Positions 57,256-64,000 of a stretch of DNA of 64,000 nucleotides are shown one piece after another. The position numbers and the translations under genes are program-made. Position 1 is the first letter of the stretch. Each line of letters opens with the position of its first letter. The stretch is from Marimonas lutisalis (lineage in GTDB: Bacteria; Pseudomonadota; Alphaproteobacteria; Rhodobacterales; Rhodobacteraceae), in NCBI RefSeq assembly GCF_005434965.1, contig NZ_SKCI01000003.1:310001-374000 (forward strand). Reading direction: 5' to 3'. Below the pieces are notes generated by a model. The model saw only the letters and a program-made list of their open reading frames with translations, had not been told where the DNA came from and ran no database searches.

Positions 57256-57470
57256 AGGATGAACAGGTTCACCCCTGGCATCAACAAGGCCAGCACGACC
57301 GACTCCATACTCGCGAGCTGCACCCACGGTGAACCGAGAATGATCACGAAAACGCCCGCCAGCGGATCCTGTGGCTGACCGAACCAGCCAAATGTGCCAA
57401 TCGCCATCAACGCCAGCGCACCAAGCCACAAAACAACGAACAACCCGATCAGAAAACGACAGAAAGCCAT
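57219..57470 (-). CDS. Small two- or three-helix membrane protein
   Basis: This 83-residue protein has two or three hydrophobic segments (about 5-27, 38-58, 61-78), ending with a basic CRLLTRRR. ATG at 57470 is the start. No family is recognised. It may be cotranscribed with the possible small protein downstream. Confidence 0.65.
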   Translation of the reverse strand: MAFCRFLIGLFVVLWLGALALMAIGTFGWFGQPQDPLAGVFVIILGSPWVQLASMESVVLALLMPGVNLFILWFICRLLTRRR

Positions 57471-57652
57471 GCCAAACTCCTGTTAGAAATCCGGTTTTGT
57501 CCCCACTAAAAAGCCTACGGGCCCGCCCGACCGGACACAACGCCTTTCGCCTCTGACCACCCGCGCGATCAGCCCGGCAATGGCGTGCCCCGGGCCGGGC
57601 CGAACGCCGCGTTCCACTTGCCTTGCCGCGCGCGATGCGCCAGCCTTGCCCG

Positions 57653-58537
57653 ATGCAAAGCCACCACATCCACCTATCCGGCCAGCCGTTTCACTACCTC
57701 ACCTGGGGCAGCCCCGACCTGCCGCCGCTGCTCATGCTGCACGGCTTTCCTGAATATTCCGGCGCCTGGGATGAACTGGCCTCCCGGCTCTGCGACCGGT
57801 TCTACTGCATCGCCCCCGATCAGCGCGGCTATGGCCAGAGCTGGGCGCCGCCCGAGGTGGGCGAATACACCACCTCGAATCTCGTCGGCGACATGGCCGC
57901 CCTCATTGAGGCGCTGGATCTCGCTCCCTGCACCGTGCTGGGGCATGACTGGGGGTCGGCGGTGGCCTACGGGCTGGCGATGATGGCGCCCGACCTGGTA
58001 TCGCGTCTCATTATCGTCAACGGCGTCCATCCCGCGCCCTTCCAGCGCGCCATCGCCGCGGGCGGCGCCCAGACCGAGGCCTCGCAATATATCCACTACC
58101 TGCGCCGCGATGGTTCCGAGGATGAGCTTGCTGCCAATGATTTCGCGAAACTGCTCTCGCTCTTCTCGGCGCATATGGATCTCTCCTGGCTTACTGGCCC
58201 GCGCCTGGCCGCCTACAAGCGTGAATGGGCCCGCCCCGGCCGGATGCGCGGCATGGTCAACTGGTATCGCGCCTCACCCCTGCGCGTGGGCACCCCCGGA
58301 AAACCGCTCACCGACCTGCCCACCCTGCCCCGCGAACGCCTGATGGTGCGCCAGCCGCATCTCCTGATCTGGGGCGCCAATGATACCGCCCTTCTGCCGG
58401 AAGCCACCGAAGGGCTTGAAGAGTTCGCCCCCAACCTCACCCGCGTCACCATCGACGGCGCCGATCACTGGCTCTGCCACCAGAACCCCGATGCCGTGGC
58501 CGTCGCGATCCTCGACTGGATCGCCACGCGCCCCTGA
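57653..58537 (+). CDS. Alpha/beta hydrolase, epoxide hydrolase-like
   Basis: This 294-residue hydrolase has HGFPE as oxyanion loop (30-34), the nucleophile elbow LGHDWGS with Asp99, and the histidine in DGADHWLCHQNP. The set is typical of soluble epoxide hydrolases and resembles the gene at 2879-3769 in plan. ATG at 57653 was chosen because its N-terminus fits the family; an ATG 10 codons earlier is possible. It is followed 16 bp later by a secreted-protein gene. Confidence 0.85.
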   Translation: MQSHHIHLSGQPFHYLTWGSPDLPPLLMLHGFPEYSGAWDELASRLCDRFYCIAPDQRGYGQSWAPPEVGEYTTSNLVGDMAALIEALDLAPCTVLGHDWGSAVAYGLAMMAPDLVSRLIIVNGVHPAPFQRAIAAGGAQTEASQYIHYLRRDGSEDELAANDFAKLLSLFSAHMDLSWLTGPRLAAYKREWARPGRMRGMVNWYRASPLRVGTPGKPLTDLPTLPRERLMVRQPHLLIWGANDTALLPEATEGLEEFAPNLTRVTIDGADHWLCHQNPDAVAVAILDWIATRP

Positions 58538-58553
58538 ACCCGGAAGCCCGCCC

Positions 58554-58979
58554 ATGCGAACCACCGCTCTTTTCATCTTCCTCTGCCTGCTCTCGGCGCC
58601 CCTGCAGGCCAACCCGGCTGCCTATACCTGCACGGTGCTCGACATGCTCACCTTCGACCGGAAGGATACCGCCTTCCAGGCCAAGAACCTGCGCAAGGAA
58701 TTCGATCTGCTGATCGATGCGCGGACCGTCACGATGCTTACGCGCTCGAAGGATTTCGAGGACAGCACCCAAACCCTTGCAATCACCGCCAACGGCCCGG
58801 CAGACATCATTGCCGATAAACTCAACCGCGGCGCGCCCACCGGCACCCGCCTCATGCTGCCCCGCCGCCATGCGGCGCTCGCCGACAAGGGTAGCAGTTT
58901 CAAGGCCACCTTCGTGGTGCAATACAGCCTCTTCGCCAATTCCTGGCTGCTCACCTGCGCGCGCCCCTCCAACAGCTAG
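58554..58979 (+). CDS. Secreted protein of unknown function
   Basis: This 141-residue protein has a signal peptide (TTALFIFLCLLSAPLQA, cleavage near residue 20) and two cysteines in the mature part, one near the start (YTCTVLDML) and one near the end (LLTCARP), which may form a disulfide. No family is recognised. It lies 16 bp after the hydrolase gene. Confidence 0.75.
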   Translation: MRTTALFIFLCLLSAPLQANPAAYTCTVLDMLTFDRKDTAFQAKNLRKEFDLLIDARTVTMLTRSKDFEDSTQTLAITANGPADIIADKLNRGAPTGTRLMLPRRHAALADKGSSFKATFVVQYSLFANSWLLTCARPSNS

Positions 58980-59160
58980 ACGCCAACTTCTCGCGTCCCC
59001 GCCCACAAGAAATCTCGGCGGCGACCAGAGCGAACCCGCGATGAACTGACGGATCAGGAAACCACCCTGAGGCGAGTTTTCCCGCTCGATTTCGCGATTT
59101 ACGAAAATCGTGCTGCATTGGTTGCAATTGATATGGAATTTCAACTTCAGGCGTCACCGC

Positions 59161-60429
59161 ATGCCAAACATACTGCGCATATTTCTTTCCGCCCTGCTTT
59201 TTCCGCTTGTGACGGCAGCAGGGTCGCTGTCAGCGGACACCATACAGACGAAATACACGCTCTCCCTCTACTACGGCGTCGGCATCCCGAAGGGCGAAGC
59301 GACCCTGTCGATCTACGTTAAGTCTCCGGGCGCGGGACGCCCCGAACGATTGCCCTATGCCTTCCTCTACGGGCGCACAGGCGATTCGCCCACCTCCACG
59401 ACACTCAAGGTCGATGACGTGCCCATCGATTCCGAAGCGATTGCCACCGCCGTCGCCGGACAACTCAAGCTTGACGACGAAAAGACCCTCTTTCTTCCCG
59501 TGGCGATCGTTTCACTGGTGGATCAGCGGCGCGATATCATCCCGACCCTCACCTTCAAACTGACCGAAACGCGCGAGCTTGCCTTCCAGCGCAGTTATCC
59601 CTTCGAGAAATACAACTGCACCGAACGCATCGCGATCGCCGACCTTGAAATGGTCATTCTCGCCAGCCGCGTGCTCCTGACGGATCACGACACTTACCTG
59701 TCGGCCGATAGCAACTGGGATTGCCTGCAGGCCTTCTTCGAAGCCAATGCCTCGCTGATGAAATCCGTCGCGCCGGGGCAGTTCAACGATGTCCTTTCCT
59801 TCCTGTCGGACTACCGCACCTTCCAGAAGGAAGACGTCGCCCCGCGGTTCATCACCCTCTATCTCAACTTCCTGCGCAAGGTCGCCGAGCTCGACATCAA
59901 CGGCGTCGAACTGACCGCCGGTCGGCGGGTGCGCGACCAGATCCGCGCCGAGCTTTCCGAGATCTATTCCGACCACAGCGTCCTGGCGATCGCCTCGGCG
60001 GGCGGCATGCTCGAAACCCTCAGCAAGGCCCGCCTCGCCGATATCTGCCTGCCGCTCGCCGCCACGCTGTTCCACAACCTGTCGCAACTGCCGCCCGAAG
60101 ACCTCGCGGCCCAACAAAGCCTGCACCCGGGCACGGCCGGCCAGCTTCGGTTTGCATTGATCAAGGCGATGGACTGCGCCGTGAACCTCGCCAAGGAAGC
60201 CGGTGTCGATCTGAACCGGCAGGGGCCGATACGCGAAACCGTCGATTGGCTCTACCCGGACAAAGCCGATTTCATGCAAACCTACATGGCGCTTTACCGC
60301 GCAATGGAGAACCAGGGCTGGTTCAAGCAGGACCTGATCCTGACCAATAGCGGCGCCGAACTGGCCAACAGCTACTATCAAGAGCATTTCCGCGACTTTC
60401 AAAGACCAAGGAGCCGTCCAGACACATGA
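59161..60429 (+). CDS. Secreted protein of unknown function
   Basis: This 422-residue protein has a signal peptide (IFLSALLFPLVTAAGSLSAD, cleavage near residue 26). The first 130 residues are strand-rich, the remainder mainly helical. Three or four cysteines are present. ATG at 59161 is chosen since the signal peptide starts there. The next gene begins in its stop (ATGA), suggesting the two proteins work together at the membrane. No family is recognised. Confidence 0.75.
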   Translation: MPNILRIFLSALLFPLVTAAGSLSADTIQTKYTLSLYYGVGIPKGEATLSIYVKSPGAGRPERLPYAFLYGRTGDSPTSTTLKVDDVPIDSEAIATAVAGQLKLDDEKTLFLPVAIVSLVDQRRDIIPTLTFKLTETRELAFQRSYPFEKYNCTERIAIADLEMVILASRVLLTDHDTYLSADSNWDCLQAFFEANASLMKSVAPGQFNDVLSFLSDYRTFQKEDVAPRFITLYLNFLRKVAELDINGVELTAGRRVRDQIRAELSEIYSDHSVLAIASAGGMLETLSKARLADICLPLAATLFHNLSQLPPEDLAAQQSLHPGTAGQLRFALIKAMDCAVNLAKEAGVDLNRQGPIRETVDWLYPDKADFMQTYMALYRAMENQGWFKQDLILTNSGAELANSYYQEHFRDFQRPRSRPDT

Positions 60430-61001
60430 GTCATCCCACCATGTCTCCCGCAACGCCGCATTCCGGGCCTTACCGTTTCACCATCGCGTGGATTGCCGGG
60501 CTCGCCATCACGCTCGTCCATATCGGCACCGCCGCCTTCCTGTGGTTTTCCTTCCGGCACCACCCCGCCTTCACCGATGACATTTCCCCGCCCGAGGTGA
60601 CCTTGCCGCTGACCGTGGCCTGCGTGGTCTCGATCGCGAAATGGTTCATCGACACCCGCGGCCTTCGAAAATCCGACCAGCAATACGGCTGGCCGATGGT
60701 CGCCTTTGCCACCATCGTGATCGTCACCTTCCTCGTCTGCCTGCCCCTGGGCCCGTATCTCTACATGACCGGCACGATCGCCCAGGTCGAAACGCTCAAC
60801 GAGTTCTACCTCTTCGTCGAAAGCGTGATGGGCGGCGTCTTCGCCCTGCTCTTCTCCGAGCTTTTCGGCACCAGCGACCAGACCGAGCAATACCCCGCGC
60901 CGCTCATCGCGACCTCTGGCGTTTCCGGCCGATCTGCCCGCTTCCCCCCCGCGCCGCGCTCTGCCATAATGCCCGCCAACAAACAACAAGAGCAGCGGTG
61001 A
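60426..61001 (+). CDS. Membrane protein of unknown function
   Basis: This 191-residue protein has four hydrophobic segments (about 20-40, 57-75, 85-107, 125-145) and a soluble C-terminal tail rich in Pro, Ala and Arg. It is coupled to the secreted-protein gene by an ATGA overlap and lies 2 bp before parE. No family is recognised. Confidence 0.75.
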   Translation: MSHPTMSPATPHSGPYRFTIAWIAGLAITLVHIGTAAFLWFSFRHHPAFTDDISPPEVTLPLTVACVVSIAKWFIDTRGLRKSDQQYGWPMVAFATIVIVTFLVCLPLGPYLYMTGTIAQVETLNEFYLFVESVMGGVFALLFSELFGTSDQTEQYPAPLIATSGVSGRSARFPPAPRSAIMPANKQQEQR

Positions 61002-61003
61002 CC

Positions 61004-62962
61004 ATGGCCGACGATCTCCTCACCCCCGCGGACAGCGGCGACTACAACGCCGACAGCATCGAAGTGCTGGAGGGGCTCGAACCCGTCCGCAAGCGTCCCG
61101 GCATGTATATCGGCGGCACCGACGAACGCGCGCTGCACCACATGGTCGCCGAGATCCTCGACAACTCGATGGACGAGGCGGTGGCCGGCCACGCCAACAG
61201 GATCGAGGTCGAGTTGCATGACGACTACTCGCTCACCGTGCGCGACAACGGCCGCGGCATCCCGATCGACCCGCATCCGAAATTCCCCGACAAATCCGCG
61301 CTCGAGGTCATCCTCTGCACGCTCCACGCCGGCGGCAAGTTCTCCGGCAAGGCCTACCAGACCTCCGGCGGTCTGCACGGCGTCGGCGCCTCGGTCGTGA
61401 ACGCGCTCTCGGATTCCATGGTCGTCCAGGTCGCCCGCAACAAGGAACTGTTCGAGCAGCGCTTCTCGCGCGGCCTGCCGCTGGGCCCGGTGGAGAAGAT
61501 CGGCACCACCCAGAACCGCCGCGGCACCACCGTCACCTTCCACGCGGACGCCGAGATCTTCGGCCAGCACCGCTTCAAACCCGCCCGCCTCTTCAAATCC
61601 ATCCGGTCAAAGGCCTACCTCTTTTCCGGCGTCGAAATCCGCTGGAAATCCGCCATCGACGACGGTGAAACACCGACCGAGGCCACCTTCCACTTCCCCG
61701 GCGGCCTTGCCGATTACCTCAAGGAAACACTGGGCACCGCCTCCACCTATGCCGAGCAACCCTTCGCCGGCACCGTCGATTTCCAGGAGAAGTTCAACAC
61801 CCCCGGCAAGGTCGAATGGGCGATCAACTGGACCCCCGCGCGCGATGGCTTCATCCAGTCCTACTGTAACACCGTCCCCACGCCCGAGGGCGGCACCCAC
61901 GTCGCCGGCTTCTGGGCCGCGATCCTCAAGGGCATCAAGGCGTACGGCGAACTGGCCAACAACCGCAAGGCCGGCCAGATCACCCGCGATGATCTCACCT
62001 CGGGTGGCTGCGCGCTCGTCTCCACCTTCATTCGTGAGCCGGAATTCGTCGGCCAGACCAAGGACCGCCTTGCCACCGTCGAGGCCCAGCGCCTCGTTGA
62101 AAACGCCGTGCGCGACCATTTCGATCACTGGCTGGCGTCCAACACCAAGTCCGCCGGCGCCATCCTCGATTTCCTCGTGCTCCGGGCCGAGGAACGCCTG
62201 CGCCGCCGCCAGGAGAAAGAGACCGCCCGCAAATCGGCCACGAAAAAGCTCCGCCTGCCCGGCAAGCTCGTCGATTGCTCCTCGAACGCCCGCGACGGCA
62301 CCGAATTGTTCATTGTCGAGGGCGACTCGGCCGGCGGCTCCGCCAAGATGGCCCGCGACCGCAATACCCAGGCGCTCCTGCCGCTCCGCGGGAAAATCCT
62401 CAACGTGCTCGGCGCCGCGTCATCCAAGCTCGGCTCGAACCAGGAGATCAACGACCTGACCCAGGCCCTCGGCACCGGCCTCGGCACGCGGTTCAACCTC
62501 GACGATCTGCGCTATGACAAGATCATCATCATGACCGACGCGGATGTCGACGGCGCGCATATCGCCTCGCTGCTGATGACCTTCTTCTTCACCCAGATGC
62601 GCCCCCTGATCGACGCAGGGCATCTCTACCTCGCCTGCCCGCCCCTCTACCGCCTGACCCAAGGCGCGCGGCGCATCTACGTCGCCGACGACGCGGAGAA
62701 AGAGGCGATGCTGGCCAAGGGCCTCGGCGGCAAGGGCAAGATCGACGTGCAGCGTTTCAAGGGCCTTGGTGAAATGGACGCCAAGGACCTGAAGGAAACC
62801 ACCATGGACCCGAAATCGCGCAAGCTCATCCGCGTGACGATAGATGAGGATGAACCCGGCGAAACCGGCGATTTGGTGGAACGCCTGATGGGCAAGAAGC
62901 CCGAACTGCGGTTCCAGTATATCCAGGAGAACGCACGGTTCGTGGAGGAGTTGGATGTTTAA
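61004..62962 (+). CDS. parE: DNA topoisomerase IV subunit B
   Basis: ParE is the ATPase subunit of topoisomerase IV, which separates daughter chromosomes. The 652-residue protein has the GHKL ATP site ([35 protein letters not shown]), and the TOPRIM domain [10 protein letters not shown] with DADVDGAHI. The length and [10 protein letters not shown] stretch match ParE rather than GyrB, which has a longer C-terminus. ATG at 61004 matches the family start. The parC partner is not in the window. Confidence 0.96.
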   Translation: MADDLLTPADSGDYNADSIEVLEGLEPVRKRPGMYIGGTDERALHHMVAEILDNSMDEAVAGHANRIEVELHDDYSLTVRDNGRGIPIDPHPKFPDKSALEVILCTLHAGGKFSGKAYQTSGGLHGVGASVVNALSDSMVVQVARNKELFEQRFSRGLPLGPVEKIGTTQNRRGTTVTFHADAEIFGQHRFKPARLFKSIRSKAYLFSGVEIRWKSAIDDGETPTEATFHFPGGLADYLKETLGTASTYAEQPFAGTVDFQEKFNTPGKVEWAINWTPARDGFIQSYCNTVPTPEGGTHVAGFWAAILKGIKAYGELANNRKAGQITRDDLTSGGCALVSTFIREPEFVGQTKDRLATVEAQRLVENAVRDHFDHWLASNTKSAGAILDFLVLRAEERLRRRQEKETARKSATKKLRLPGKLVDCSSNARDGTELFIVEGDSAGGSAKMARDRNTQALLPLRGKILNVLGAASSKLGSNQEINDLTQALGTGLGTRFNLDDLRYDKIIIMTDADVDGAHIASLLMTFFFTQMRPLIDAGHLYLACPPLYRLTQGARRIYVADDAEKEAMLAKGLGGKGKIDVQRFKGLGEMDAKDLKETTMDPKSRKLIRVTIDEDEPGETGDLVERLMGKKPELRFQYIQENARFVEELDV

Positions 62963-62981
62963 GTCGGAGTAAAACAACCTG

Positions 62982-63787
62982 ATGACTAATGTTTTTATTA
63001 GCTGGAGCGGCGCAACAAGCAAACGAATTGCAGAAGAGCTACGTGGCTGGATTCCTGCTACGCTTCAATTTGCAAAACCCTATTTCACGCCAGATGACAT
63101 CGAAAAAGGTTCGAAATGAGGTTCGGAAATTTCCCAAAAATTGTCAGAGACAAACGTGGGGATAATTTGCCTTACTCAAGAAAACTTTTCCAAGCCGTGG
63201 ATACTGTTTGAAGCTGGAGCGCTTTCTAAAGATTTGGACCGCTCCAAAGTTTGCTCCGTGCTTTTTGGAATGGAAAATACTGATCTTTCAGGGCCTCTGA
63301 CCACATTTCAAACTACATCATTCGAAAAGTCTGATTTTCGAAAACTTATGTCTGCAATCAATGATGCCGGTGAAGACAGAAAACTAGACGCAGAGACATT
63401 TTCAAATGTTTTCGAAATGTGGTGGCCAAAACTTGAAACAAAGATATCAAAGATTTTGAGTGATAGCGTTAGTGGCGAAAATCAGAAATTCGCTCGGATC
63501 GCGAACTGCTTGAAGAGATACTGAATATTAGCCGTGCAAACCTTCGCGCGCGGCCCCGTGAAAAAGATGAACCGATTTCACTGGGCTTCATCCACCATTT
63601 TATCGACACAATGGTAGAAACAATTGACATTTACGAGAGATCGACGGAAAAGGAGTTTTATCACGTAATCCAAGCACATTTTGAAATGCTGGATTATTTG
63701 CGTCATCTTTTTCCGGATTTTCATGCCAAATCCAATTCGCGAGTCTCTGAACTAAGGTCAAGATTTAACGAGATTGTTCCTTTTTAA
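62982..63787 (+). pseudogene. TIR-domain protein, broken by a stop and a frameshift
   Basis: From ATG 62982 the frame reads a TIR domain (MTNVFISWSGATSKRIAEEL) but meets TGA at 63117-63119 where a Trp is expected (GSK-stop-GSEIS). The frame then continues through the NADase-type glutamate stretch WILFEAGALSKD to a stop at 63524. A second frame takes over near 63487 (RSDRELLEEILNISRA) and runs to 63787. Joined, it is a 268-codon gene. Lower GC than parE suggests acquired DNA. TIR proteins of this type often act in anti-phage defence; no partner gene is present. Confidence 0.8.
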
Positions 63788-63856
63788 GGGAACGTCATTT
63801 GTTTATCTTCAGACATTCCAGTTGCCGCCAATCAAGTATCGCAACCCGCGCCTCCT

Positions 63857-63994
63857 CCGCGCCATCGCCGACCCGCGGGGTGGCGATCCGACGCTTCAGC
63901 AACGCGCTTTATCCCGGCCAAACCCCTCCACCCCACCCGTTCCGCACACCCTCCCCCAATCGCCGCCCCGGGGGGCGGGTCGGCGATGGCGCGG
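63857..63994. repeat. 20-bp inverted repeat at the window end
   Basis: CCGCGCCATCGCCGACCCGC (63857-63876) recurs as its exact reverse complement at 63975-63994, around 98 bp of GC-rich sequence without a gene. It lies just after the TIR pseudogene. It may be a hairpin, a pair of protein sites or a trace of an inserted element. The region 63788-63856 shows nothing. Confidence 0.65.
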
Positions 63995-64000
63995 CGGCCC

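Overview
The window looks like a chromosomal segment of an alphaproteobacterium of the Rhodobacteraceae (Roseobacter group). The evidence is high GC, tightly packed and often ATGA-coupled operons, a class I phaC/phaP/phaR/phaZ locus, a ThyX thymidylate synthase, an LdtR-like MarR regulator, tandem DUF1194 proteins, PPK2, and short dispersed intergenic repeats. No rRNA, tRNA, CRISPR array or intact insertion sequence was seen.

Layout. 1-2.9 kb: a P450 (cut by the window edge), a glutamine-synthetase-like ligase and a 2Fe-2S ferredoxin form a small oxidation operon. 2.9-7.1 kb: an epoxide-hydrolase-like enzyme, a DegT aminotransferase, a class IV aminotransferase resembling (R)-selective amine transaminases, and a LysR regulator. 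7.1-11.6 kb: the polyhydroxyalkanoate locus (phaR, phaP, phaC, divergent phaZ) with four CTGC-N3-GCAG sites that look like PhaR operators. 11.6-21.8 kb: a GFA-like zinc protein, then a 12-gene minus-strand array of hydrolases, transporters, an amidotransferase, a creatininase and a FAD oxidoreductase. 22-30 kb: thrS, then a hut cluster (hutU, hutG, hutI / hutF, hutC-like) with no hutH. 30-37.5 kb: a Tat-exported multicopper oxidase with a MerR-type promoter, a tctCBA tricarboxylate transporter, and a complete bufferin-type operon (DUF2282 precursor, DUF692 MNIO enzyme, DUF2063 partner, DoxX protein). 37.5-40.2 kb: a membrane protein, an ArsC/Spx protein, a cold-shock protein, a decayed small secreted gene and thyX. 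40.4-42.7 kb: a visibly lower-GC pair, a surface lipoprotein with a TbpB-like C-terminus and a Slam (TPR plus DUF560 barrel). 42.7-53 kb: gloA, two DUF1194 paralogues, LdtR-like, sdhE, XRE, an aspartate aminotransferase, an EF-hand protein, a MATE pump, Lrp/phhA and a NicO/DUF1007 metal transport pair. 53-63 kb: ppk2, an RTX protein, a response regulator with a divergent output domain, small unknowns and parE. 63-64 kb: an AT-richer TIR-domain pseudogene with two lesions, then a 20-bp inverted repeat.

How the genes fit together. The PHA locus holds synthesis, granule coat, mobilisation and repressor, with operators at each promoter. HutU, HutI, HutF and HutG take urocanate to glutamate by the formylglutamate branch. 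The multicopper oxidase and the bufferin operon, 3.5 kb apart, point to copper handling in the periplasm. The Slam pair and the TIR remnant are the clearest candidates for acquired DNA. The most interesting items are the bufferin operon, the Slam-lipoprotein pair, the PhaR operators, the paired dyads upstream of phhA and the P450/GS-like/ferredoxin operon.
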